Positions 10,001 to 19,236 of a stretch of 64,000 nucleotides of DNA are shown piece by piece; within the stretch, counting starts at the first letter, position 1, and every line of letters begins with the position of its first letter. The stretch lies in NCBI GenBank assembly GCA_022497145.1, contig MU385861.1, positions 3,934 through 67,933 of the forward strand. Direction: 5' to 3'. This DNA comes from Rostrohypoxylon terebratum. Its lineage: Eukaryota > Ascomycota > Sordariomycetes > Xylariales > Hypoxylaceae. A model generated the notes under the pieces. The model was given only the letters and a program-made list of their open reading frames with translations. It searched no databases and was not told the origin of the DNA. The translations under genes and the position numbers were made by a program.

Positions 10001-10890
10001 GGGGTAATAAGAGAAATAGGCCTAGACTGAGGACGTATTTTTGGGGCTTTGATGGTGGCAGCTTCTTCACCAAAGACGTCATCGTCATCGTCATCATCTC
10101 GGAATTGATCTAGGTTAATGGGTGCTGCCAAGGTCTTTGGCAGGACTGGCTCGCGGAGTAATTTCTGGATAATAGCAGGAGCTGCTAGTTTCGTCGGGCT
10201 CTGATCCATTGATCCGCTGACGTGCCTCAGAGACTCGGGGTATCGATTACCGTCTTGGGGCTTCAAACGAAGCGGGCCGGTAAGTGGGAACTCTAAATCG
10301 TCGGCATAGTCTTCCTGGAAGATCTTCTTCACTTTTCTTCCTCCTAGACGTTTAATAGTACCTCCCAATAAAGCAGTAGGTGGTACATTTGTGGGTATAG
10401 GGATGCCCGCATGGGCGACTGCGGCGATCGCGTCTAAGGTTGACTTCTCGTCATCGCCAGGTAGATGCACATGTCGTTCTTCATTGCCGGGTAGAGACTC
10501 ACGGTCGGATCGGAAGGAAGAATGGCTATCGCGGTGGTGGGGGTGTCGGTTCGTAGAGGTGGAGTTGCTTCGGAAAGTAAGGTCATCACCGTCGATCAAG
10601 AAGTCTTCATCGTCTCCCCAATCCTCGACTTTAGCGGCCTGACCTTCGAGTTCCCGAATCTTGGCGACCACTGCTCGTCTCGTAGATAATTCTTCCTGCT
10701 CTTTGCTCTGTTCTTTCTTCTCAAAATGGCCATCATTGCTAGTACTGTAAACAATCACATCCTCGAAACTCTCGTTCCATCTCTGCTTTCTCTCTTGCTC
10801 CTCATGCCACTCCTTTGACATCATAAAGTCAGGCATTGTGACGTGACAAGGACGGTGCTGACTTGGTCGAAGTGTGCGTATGTGAGTCAA
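7045..10890 (-). CDS. byr4: Byr4/Bfa1-type mitotic exit GAP subunit
   Basis: This is a long, mostly disordered protein (1281 codons from the first ATG; MPDFMMSK at 10836 is a plausible alternative start). Byr4/Bfa1 with Cdc16/Bub2 forms the spindle-pole GAP that restrains the Spg1/Tem1 GTPase of the septation initiation network. Supporting motifs are the N-terminal acidic VEDWGDDEDFLIDGDDLTFR, the basic RRVRRFGDGHELDSFDDLPT, RPHLI-type KPHLISNL, and two C-terminal repeats, GMTYNPATFRWEGN and GDMIFDPQNMRWVK. Between KPHLISNL and the C-terminal repeats is a Lys/Pro-rich stretch and a poly-Ser run encoded by a pyrimidine tract. An intron may end at a CTAAC branch point and TAG (acceptor at 7617-7618), so the true protein could be shorter. 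The gene faces away from XRCC4. Confidence 0.8.
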   Translation of the reverse strand: MTHIRTLRPSQHRPCHVTMPDFMMSKEWHEEQERKQRWNESFEDVIVYSTSNDGHFEKKEQSKEQEELSTRRAVVAKIRELEGQAAKVEDWGDDEDFLIDGDDLTFRSNSTSTNRHPHHRDSHSSFRSDRESLPGNEERHVHLPGDDEKSTLDAIAAVAHAGIPIPTNVPPTALLGGTIKRLGGRKVKKIFQEDYADDLEFPLTGPLRLKPQDGNRYPESLRHVSGSMDQSPTKLAAPAIIQKLLREPVLPKTLAAPINLDQFRDDDDDDDVFGEEAATIKAPKIRPQSRPISLITPPTPSPNKKQTEDDLDGDLELPSDGLLKLSRKIDIPKTPAMSVSDDLDWGEGSLGTRFGGTKRDPFSTRSSSVSGLSPSLASSVTAESEDEIFDGLLIPIGPLDLGSRLQRRKQDPSPERPPEKLEPVREKRELPPKSAIKPSADNEDPLDGLDFGDDDLFRSTKPTLHRNVKVKETRPTSPVRPKTAVSVTFTNKPVASTPASRLPRPMERAQAQPSLEPVSESGGPIPPRPSRRPQSRLGHSAQSSISSVNTPTTPSSASSLPFSTPRRRDLSQKASTGALRNEPTTTSAQLLRLKRSLPAMRHAPGPAKPAVSRYDRPPSRTDSRAEPGRPQSVLRPKTPVDRVRTNYESSAAQARKNPFLPAGASQSQSQHVSTKSTQSTRPFRRHDSDQGPELRPLSRTISRAAARSPSPRRRNEKVAAEPVWQQINKPRRVRRFGDGHELDSFDDLPTSAQAESKFVKLPIGSGNRTNVRNKLYQNVLPDRGTPSPISPFSPANTDSQPHFARDTAASRIARETNLAQRTPSGSFTPLANQRVAQLSARVNFAPHSHSASRSRKSQRVPQQKPHLISNLNSAKETKGNTPVPYKSQQSEVRKPKTHQAPRSTQVSRSQIPQAPKPLELKKPQELKTPLKKHFISRIPLPTGRLYKPQKSQLPKRKTFKPRLPKIAELPKDLQLPKPAALIKIAHAPTKKATPTKSQVPAKSRDNESKPKSKQSDKSEQFQECPLRLLLTRSSSPSSSSSSSSSHTSSSHSVHVYVSFREVHEWHKCRKPSRLPSSIKLYPNYTANFPSVVVNGMTYNPATFRWEGNDNALSAFDIPASSPSAASLPHAMRDREGSASRPVLITNMTATKGVKRVGDMIFDPQNMRWVKADETPSLSNESTSVMDDDDPFKGIPDLEEKDRTSNVGGQCRGSDDDWLVGEEFDVGPEFIKRQFDEEGRWRKKLAPFQKDDSHQNPTETQEASRDASREARRWALRNIILK

Positions 10891-12501
10891 AAACAGGTAT
10901 CGCAGTTCTCGAAGTCAATGTCCGAAAACAATGCTTTTAGCTAAGGGTCGATCGCAGCTCGTCGCATCATATACTCCGAGTGATTAATCACCAGCTACTC
11001 CGAAACTCTTTTCCAAGATTGATAGGATAGTCGAGAAATGTAACAACTTTGCAATGCGACAACGTGGTCGAGTGCGAAAAGTTCACAGATAACGTGAATG
11101 GGTAGAAGTATGTAATAGCGTAAGGCTGAAGTACCAAGGTACAATATGATCAAGTATGATCGTTGCTCAAACGGGAAAGAAGATGGTGGATTTTATTGGA
11201 ATATAGAGGTCAACGTGATTACAATCAAGTAAAAAGTACGTGTATGAAGAAGAAGTGGTAAGAAGGTGAGTTCAGGTGAAGTCGGATATGGTAGTAAGGT
11301 AAGGTCGAGGTGTAAGGTTGAGCGCACGGTCAATTAATTGGCTAAGGTGTGCTAAGGACCAGGAAGGTGCTAAGGTGCTAAAGGAAGATCACCTGGGCAG
11401 GTAAGATGGGGTAACAGGTAGAAAACCTTAAATGATGTCGCAAGCTGTAATCGCGAGGACAGTAAAAACTAAGCGCGCGCAGACGTAAAACGTTGTCGCA
11501 AGATAAAACGATAAAAGGTAGATGAGAGTGAGTGATTGACTGATCGATCGCAATTGAATCGCAGATCAGAAAATAAAGTTGGGAGCGTTGATCGCAAGAA
11601 TTGACTTGGTTGAACTGATTGGACGGTAACGACCAAGACAATGTATGAAGTGTGGTTGGAGTTTGCAAGTTTGGAAAGTGTCTGGAAGGAAAAGTGTTTG
11701 TGGAGAAGTCAGGTTTGGTTGGGCAGATGTGGGAAGGCTGGAGAGTTGGTAAGGTAGGTACTTTTCGATTTTAGGTGGTTGGGGTCTTGTGCACAGACCT
11801 CTTTTAGGGCTACGGTGCATCAACAATTAAATCAGCCAATCAGACAGCGTGTTCAGGGCGGATTTTTGCGGCAAAATACAGTTATAGTGACGCGAATCCC
11901 TGAAAACGCGCTGTAAATTCTGCCCCTCATAAATATTTTTTTCAAAACGGCAAGTACCTGTCTAACAGTTATCGGGGAAAGAGCCAGCCTAGAACTGGAA
12001 TATCATTATTACATCCACGATTTTAATGTAGCCCTGAAAGCACTTCGTACATTTTAGTGCACTTTTCTGCCTGGTGTACTTCGTATGGTGCCGCTCTCCA
12101 GCAACCGACCCGCTAACCTGCTAGCAACGGATACTATCCTCTTGAACGTCAATAGCAATTGGAAGCTGCAAGTTGTGAACTTATGCGGTGATGCTGCCTA
12201 AATTCTAATTAAACTTCGGGTTTCTCCCCCAATTCATCACTTTCCATACAGATAGCTTCTAATACCAGAACTTCTCCAAAACATACACGATACACAGGCA
12301 TCTCTGGGAGTAGGTAATAAGTTTGTGTTCTATCTTGATCGTATTTGTTCCACCATAACGACAATAAAATCCTGTATACCTCGTATCACCGGGATGAATC
12401 GCTGAGATTACGAGGCACCCTTCTTACAAATGAATCCCCAAGACTCAAGTAAACAGACAGTGCTACTTCTTCCAGAAGTGAGATAATAGAATTGCGCAAA
12501 T
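10891..12501. other. Divergent intergenic region byr4-XRCC4, 1.6 kb
   Basis: Rich in short AAGGTGCTAAGG-like direct repeats around 11280-11390. Minus-strand frames at 11378-11826 lack any recognisable domain. It probably holds promoters and long 5' leaders of both flanking genes. Confidence 0.5.
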
Positions 12502-13794
12502 ATGGCAGAAGTCTCAATATTACGATTTCCGATTTCGGGGAAGGAAAGCGAGTACTTCTTGTTGGAGGTATCGTCGAATGGGTCCCGACCACTTGACCTA
12601 AAATTAATCGGCTCGGAGAGCACAGCTGTGTTCACAACAAAATGTGAGTTCCGTCCCATTCAATTCAGCTCGTCTGTTCGATCAGACACCCCCAGCGCAC
12701 AAATTTCATGCGCACCTAGTCAAATATTCATGATCCGGGAATCTGACCCGCTCTATTTTTATCTTTATAGTACGTCATAAGAGGGTTCAAGATTACAAGG
12801 CGCAGAAAGAACCTTGCCGTGACGAAGAGTGGGAAGACATCCTCACTTCCACCTTTATCAACCAGAATCCGATCCCCGGTGTTCAAGTTAGAGCGGACCT
12901 TTCATCGGATGGTGAATTTATCACCCTCTCCTTCCGCAAGAACATCAAAGATATTACAGTACGTACCCAGTTCCTAGCTCGCTACGTTGAGTTATGTCGA
13001 CATTAACAATTTTTTGTTGTTAGAGACTCCTAGGGACTATCAGGTTGGAAGAAGATGGAAACACCGAGATCTCTCCATTTGATTGGTGTGTCTCAGCCAT
13101 CGGAGCTCGGGAGAAGGCTCAGGAAGATTTAGCAGCCGCCATCGCCAAGACCCAGCTTGTTGAGGATTCGCTCAAGGAGCTCAGAGACCAAGTAGACGAT
13201 CTTATCAAAGCGAAGGAAGAGGATGAGGCAGTGCTCCTTGAAAAGTTCCGAGACCTATTAAATGAGAAGAAAGTGAAGATCCGGCAACAGCAACGCCTAC
13301 TGGCGTCTGTAAATGTCGATCCCGATAAGCTTGCCAATGTTAGCGGCGGTCGGAACAAGGAAAAACGCATAGCTCAATCTTCCCGTGTTTCGAAGCGCAA
13401 AATAAAAGAAGAGCCGGAAAGTAGCGATGTCGAATTAGAAAGGATGGATATTGAGGAAGAGGATGACGACGGTGGCGCACAGCCAGATATCGTGGAAGAT
13501 CGGGACACCACAGCGGATGAAACTGCGAGTGGAACGAGCACAGATGATGAGCCGGCACCTCCACCAGTCAAATCCAGAAAAACAAAAGCCCAAGCACCAA
13601 GGAAAAACGCTCGCGCATCCGCATCCGCATCAGCAAAAGCAAAGCACGAAACCCATAAATCCAATAGTTCGGGAGATGACAGTGACGAGCTTCCGCCGCG
13701 ACGAGTCTTACCATTTATGAAGAACAAGCAACCCGCGGCACCAGCGCCGAAACCAGTCGACGACGACGAAACAGAATCCGACGAAGAGCTATGA
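12502..13794 (+). CDS. XRCC4/Lif1 homologue, non-homologous end joining
   Basis: Three exons: 12502-12643, 12771-12958 and 13024-13794 (366 residues). Introns use GTGAGT/TATAG (127 nt) and GTACGT/TTAG (65 nt), and phases agree. The N-terminal half forms the XRCC4 head: VSILRFPISGKESEYFLLEV, PLDLKLIG, then KAQKEPCRDEEWEDIL and GEFITLSFRKNIKDIT. A long coiled coil follows (AREKAQEDLAAAIAKTQLVEDSL and onward), which is the dimer and ligase IV-binding stalk. The C-terminus is acidic and basic low-complexity sequence ending in DDDETESDEEL, as usual in this family. XRCC4 scaffolds DNA ligase IV in the nucleus at double-strand breaks. Fungal members are poorly conserved, but head, stalk and tail order make the call good. 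Confidence 0.85.
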
Positions 13795-14138
13795 TAATTG
13801 ATGTTAGATACATGCCGCAAGGACGACGAGACAAAGGCGTTCACGATACAGATTTATTGGATGGCACAGTATTTTTTGGTGGCTTAAGAAGCCTTAGCTA
13901 AATATGTTGCTAATATTGTGTGTGATGAGCAGATCTATGTGACCAAGCCAGGTAGCAATTCCAGCCTGCTGGACCTAATGCGATGTAACACTACCATTGA
14001 TGATGACCCCTCCGACCCGACCTCACCAGAACCTGAGAAATAACCCGCCACTCAAAAACCAAACAGAAAAAACAGGCCCATTCTAATATGCCCTGCGTAA
14101 AGACGATCTAGCAGTAGGTAGAGATAGACGGCTACCAT
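13795..14138. other. Convergent intergenic region
   Basis: 3' ends of the XRCC4 and aldo/keto reductase genes meet here. Nothing else seen. Confidence 0.6.
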
Positions 14139-15389
14139 TTACCGTCGGTCGTCGGCACCGTAGATGTCGTTGAAGTACCCTCGGAAGTGCTTCTGCTTGC
14201 CCTGGTAGGCGATCTCCTGGATCTCGCTCTCGGTCAGCTTGAAGGTGGGCAGATTCCTTCTCAGGCTCTGCACGCGCTCTTCGCTAGTGCTGGTGGTGAC
14301 GGCGACGATGCCCTGGTCGAGCACCCATCTTATGGCAATGTCGGCCTCACCAACACCGTATTTCCTGGCGAGGGAAGCGAGGATGTTGTCGGCGGGACCG
14401 GGGTGCGCCTTGGTGATGGGCGCGAGCGGCGAGTAAGCCGCGGTGACGATGTTGTGCTGGCGGTGGAAGTCGACGAGGCCACCGTGCTGTAGGTACGTGT
14501 GGTACTCGATCTGGTTGACGGCGGGAGGGATGCGCGCCGTTTGCAGGATCATCTCAAGGTGGTTCTGCAAGAAGTTGGAGACACCAATGGACCGGGCCCG
14601 CCCGGACTGCTTGATGGCTTCCATCTCGGACCAGATCTGTTGTAGGCGGTCGGGCTTGTCGGCAATCTGGGGCCAGTTGATCAGGTACAGATCGACGTAC
14701 TCGACACCTAGACGGTCGAGGGAGGCGTCGAAGGCGGCCTTCACGTTGGAGGCGACTGTCCAGACCTTGGTCGTGATGTAGAGCTGCGATCGAGGGACGC
14801 CGGATTGGCGGATGGCGGCCCCGAGTTCCTTCTCGTTTCCGTAGACTGCGAAGGCTCGTTAGTCAATTGTTTGAAGGGGAGAAAGACGGGGATTGGTAGG
14901 AAAACGTACCCTCAGCGGCGTCTAGGTGGTAGAAGCCATTCCTGATGGCTGTTAGTGCGGAGTTGCGGACCGTGTCCGACTGGCCGCCCTGGAAAGCGGA
15001 ACCAAGACCGAATGCAAGCTGAATCACACCAAGTTAGCATCAGACCAAAGCGCTAAGAGTGGGCGGCAAAGACTTACCACTGGGATCTCGTTGCCGTCGT
15101 TCAGCTTTATCGTCGGGATGGTAGGGCCCTGCTTCACGGTGTTGACTTGGCTATAGCTCTGGTTGCTGTTCTGGCTGTAGCTCTGGCTGTTGTTACTTTG
15201 GCCGTAGCTCTGACCACTGCTTTGGGCCCAGCCCTGCTCGTAGTTGGGGCCACTGCCAGAGTAGCCGGTGCCTCGGTCATAGTTCATGGCCTGGGTGGCG
15301 AGGCCGTTGTTTTGGCCGTAGCTGCTTTGACCGTAACTCATGGTGCTGTCGGAGGGCTTGGAGTAATATTCTGATTCAATAGAAGACAC
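14139..15389 (-). CDS. Aldo/keto reductase with a Q/S/G/Y-rich N-terminal extension
   Basis: Exons 15389-15078, 15018-14910 and 14845-14139 (375 residues; introns 59 and 64 nt, GTAAGT and GTACGT donors). The first 90 or so residues are low complexity, rich in Ser, Gly, Tyr, Gln and Asn with repeated SYGQ and SQSYSQ units, like FET-family prion-like domains. The AKR barrel follows: IPTIKLNDGNEIPVV, DTVRNSALTAIRNGFYHLDAAEVYGNEKELG, ITTKVW, VDLYLINWPQ, GVSNF, and NQIEYH. Catalytic Asp, Tyr and Lys are present, but the tetrad His (normally LIHWP) is Asn, encoded at 14676-14678. AKRs reduce carbonyls with NADPH in the cytosol. The extension shares the exon with the barrel start, so it is not an annotation join. 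A start at the second Met (15341) is also possible. Confidence 0.85.
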
Positions 15390-17615
15390 AAGATGTGAGA
15401 TTGGAGTGATTATTCGAGACTCTTCGCTGGAGGTCGTGGTCCCCTTTTATCCACGACGGAGCTCCGCCGTCTGCGCGTGCAATATGTCGTCGATTGGAGG
15501 CGATTTCGAAGACACCCACTATACTGCCGAATTGGTAAAATTATTGTTGATGGCAAAGTCAGATCAGCTGTTGTGTCCGGCCGTGATGGGATGGGCCGCA
15601 ACACGAGGCCGCAAGTGGAGGTGATCTCGCATCGGGATTGGCAAGTAATTACTTCCTATTTGAACGTTGTCAAGATTGGACACGTAGAAAACGAACGAGG
15701 TTGCTTGCCCACATCTTGCATTAGCCCCGGGGATGCTATGCCCGCCGTAGTTTACCGTAGTTTGCCGTAGTTTTATCGGCTTCGGACCCCTAAAATTCCT
15801 CTATTCGGCCTCCTGGGATCCTGTTGGCCTGAAACTCGCATCGCTTACGTGTGACTCAAAAGCTGATGATCGACGACAGCATAGTAGCCCCAGAGCTTAG
15901 CTCGATTCGAAACCAAATCGAGACCACCGGGTTTTACCAATAGGCTTCATTCCAGGCAATTCGACGAACCCTTACAAGCCATCTCATGCTTTGTTGTTCG
16001 CGGTTCGCCCCACAATAAACCACGTACGAAGGGCCGACGTACGACTAGTTAGGAACAAATCGCTACCCAAAGTGAGGCTTGACATATTTTCCCCGTCGTT
16101 GGGTTAAGCCACATAGCAGGTCCGAATAATTACTATTTGTCAAGAATGGTCCTCTATGGATCTTTGGTAAGCAGCTAGACTGTGGCAAAACCAGAAATAT
16201 CAGCTTTCGAAAACCTGGAAACGTTGGGAGGACGTTGGGCGCTGCATTGCTATAGTATCCTATAGCGCAGGATAACTTCACACAGATACCCCATACAGCC
16301 AGAATCCAATCAGCACTTGGTTGCCAGTCTTGAGAAATGCTTGGGTTGTTCCTGGTGTTCCTGGAGTCTCTGCTTATTCCAGACTTCGAGATTTCACGAT
16401 TAGATGGCTCTTTGAACTCGAGAGGATGTTTCAAATTTTTCATGGCGAGAGATGAGATTCCATAGTTACCAAGTGATTGTGAAACAATATATCGGCTGGA
16501 TTGTTGCATGTTTTTGAGTTAGAGGTGATGCTTACCTACTTCTTGCGTATGGTATGGAGGAGATAGACGTAAATGCTCCGAGACTGGGATTTTCTAGATA
16601 CCCAAGTGTATATGTGTAGAATTGAAGTTTCATGATTGAGATAATTGCTCTCTGTGATTTATGATTTACTTTCTTAAGTGGGAGCTATGCTGGTAGATAC
16701 CTATAGAGTACCTTTGTTCATTTGTTCTTGAGTCATCCATAGTATTAGGAGTGTTCTTGTAAGGGCTTGCACTTTCTTTCATTGAGGACATTGCTAGTAC
16801 TCAGGCTACTATATCAGCAAAGGCTCAGGGGTTATGTTGACTAGATACTGCGAGAAGCACTGAAATGGTGAATTCCTGGGTATCAACATGGTACTGGTAC
16901 TCTCGCTCAGGGATGCCGCTGGACGGCCCAGGGCTGTGGATTGTTCAACGAAGTCACGATAATTTGCAGACGAGCTTCATTGACACATTAGTTGGAAGAG
17001 CCTTCTGTATTAGACAGGTATCTAGAGATAGCTAATCCGAATCAGAATAAACCTCATCCTTTCATTCACACTTCTGTTTCTGCGCACATACATCCATCTC
17101 ATGGTAAGTTTTCAACATCAACAATCAACCTCATCTCCTATCTCGATAGGGGTTTGACCTGAAAGCAACCTGTCAACCGCGCATTTTCACATTCTCCTGC
17201 CTCAAATTGCCGAACAAACTTCGCACTCTGTGTGTTGATAATCTCCTTGTGATACTCGCGGCGAAGCCCAAAGGTTTTCAAGCATAGCCGGCGGACGAAT
17301 TCGACGCGTAGGTGAAGGAGCCGACGGCCACCCACGAACTCAATTTACTAACCACTCATCGTAGGGCGAGAACACTCTGATTCTGAACAAGAAAAGCTCG
17401 GCAAGACCACTTTGACTCCGCCCATCTTGTCAGAGTTATTTCGAAATTGAACAATTTCATCACCCTCATCAACTTCTTCTTCTTCCCGCAACAGACAACA
17501 CCAAATTAAATTAATCCTATCTCTGCAACTCATCAACGATCATCTGGTAAGTGAGAAACATCATGCAATCCATCATATTAATATTACATGTAATATTAAT
17601 AATCTGAAGTGCAAG
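15390..17615. other. Intergenic, 2.2 kb
   Basis: Contains a 148-codon minus-strand frame (16063-16509) with no recognisable domain or compositional support, and scattered shorter frames. I see no supported gene. The proximal part is the AKR promoter; 17500-17615 is probably leader of the next gene. Confidence 0.45.
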
Positions 17616-18230
17616 ATGGAGAATGCTGGCGACAACAAGTTCTGGTGGGACAACCCCTTGATTGCCTGCCATGCCCGAAAGCTCGACGAGTGTACTACCC
17701 GCGAGTATCTGAGCCGCGCTGTGGACTATCCGATCCACCAGCACGCCGAGTACAACCATGAGTCTGACCACTTGGAGGTTGTTTTCGTGGACTTCGAGGA
17801 CAAGAAGGAATTCGTTTGGGAAGTCAGCAAGGCCGAGGCCGCTCGCATTGTGATGGTCAAGAACGCGCCCGACGACTGGGATATCCCGGAGTTCGCCAAT
17901 TCTCTTCTCTCGGAATGGTTCGATGTATACGAGGGCAGAAATGGCACGCGCTACCTCGCACTCCTACCCCCGCCCGCGCAGGCCTTCATGGAGCTCGAGG
18001 AGTTCTGGAAGGACCAGGTCATGCCGCACGACCAACCCGCCAACGACTGGCCGCAATTTAAGATCCTCACGCGCAACGGATGGGTCAAATCGCTCACGCA
18101 GGCGGTGGCGGCCTGGGTCACTTCGATCGATGTGGGTGAGCTGGACTCGGAGCTCATCGACGACAGCGACGCTGTCCGCGAGTATCGACGCGAGCACTCG
18201 GCACCCGTCACTTCCTTCCTCACCGGTTAA
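17616..18230 (+). CDS. Hypothetical acidic protein, 204 residues
   Basis: This intact frame runs from ATG to TAA, has strong codon bias toward C/G at third positions, and is flanked by AT-richer DNA, so I believe it is real. The protein is acidic, with many Trp residues (FWWDNP, DDWDIPEF, SEWFDVY, EEFWKD) and no signal peptide, membrane segment or known motif. The regular alternation of charged and aromatic residues suggests a folded globular protein. I do not recognise the family and assign no function. No intron is needed. Confidence 0.65.
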   Translation: MENAGDNKFWWDNPLIACHARKLDECTTREYLSRAVDYPIHQHAEYNHESDHLEVVFVDFEDKKEFVWEVSKAEAARIVMVKNAPDDWDIPEFANSLLSEWFDVYEGRNGTRYLALLPPPAQAFMELEEFWKDQVMPHDQPANDWPQFKILTRNGWVKSLTQAVAAWVTSIDVGELDSELIDDSDAVREYRREHSAPVTSFLTG

Positions 18231-19236
18231 TTTGCCGCCTTTACCATCGCATGAGAAACCGGGCTTAGTGGCGTGGCGAAGGACTGGCGACCAATATCCC
18301 GAGTGTGTTTGTGGTGGCTTAGTAAAGGAGGGGTTGCACCGTAATGGCAACAAGGGCAACGAAGACATTCAGAGTGTCTCGTCTGGTTATGTTATTGTCG
18401 CGTGTGCTTCTCTCCGGGATTTGGGACGAAGAGAATCAAAATCTCATTGCTTCAAAGGAATGGGTAATGGGAAAGGTTCAATTGGAACCGGCATGGTTCA
18501 TCGAAGAACCGTCGAATGATACTACAAATTTGTAGCTAGCATCGAGGGCATGCAAACGACAGGGCTTCCAAGCAACCGTCAACGTTGGTCGCCCTTTTCA
18601 AGTCGCAATTGCTGCTTCTCGCCAGTTAATGGAAATGCTCATATGGAATCACGTTATATTGGACTCGTACCTTGTGTGTGTGTGATAGTTGGTGTAGTGT
18701 GTTCATTTGTGGTAGGAATTAGACGTTCGATGGATGGTTGAGTAGGTCTGGAGTTCTCGGCGTTTCTAACACCTTAAACTCCCTCTCGCCCAATCATGAA
18801 GAACATGATCGAGCGCCCTCCCTTCCCCCCTAACGGATTTTCGTATGAATGTAGTTCTCGGTTTGGAAGGTTGGTGAAGGAATGATGTTGATGATGTTGA
18901 TGATGAGAGAATGGTTGAAAGATCCGGTGTATCATAAACTCGAGGGTTTTATTTAAAAGATACATCATCGTATCAGTTAGTTGCATATCTAACGTTTAAG
19001 CGGGAACTATGACGTGATGGAGCAAAGATCCCGATCGCCACTTTCTTTAGCTGAGCATCATCAAAATCGGAATGCACATATTACTTCGCATCCTCTTCGG
19101 TCCTTTATGATGCTCTCCTTTTATACTTCCAATGATCCTGTCTAATCCTTCTGTATTTGAAATTGATTCACCACCGTACCAAATACCCTAGAGCCCAATT
19201 CGACCTCGTCTTCCCCAAGCCGACGAAGCCGTCTAT
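18231..19236. other. Intergenic, 1 kb
   Basis: Short frames only. Contains a TGATGATGTTGATGATG-type simple repeat near 18885-18905 and the SelO promoter. Confidence 0.5.

Noticed and set aside
9416..10030. 204-codon plus-strand frame
   Set aside because: Antisense shadow of byr4.
16063..16509. 148-codon minus frame in a large gap
   Set aside because: No motif, no signal peptide and no codon bias like the neighbouring genes.
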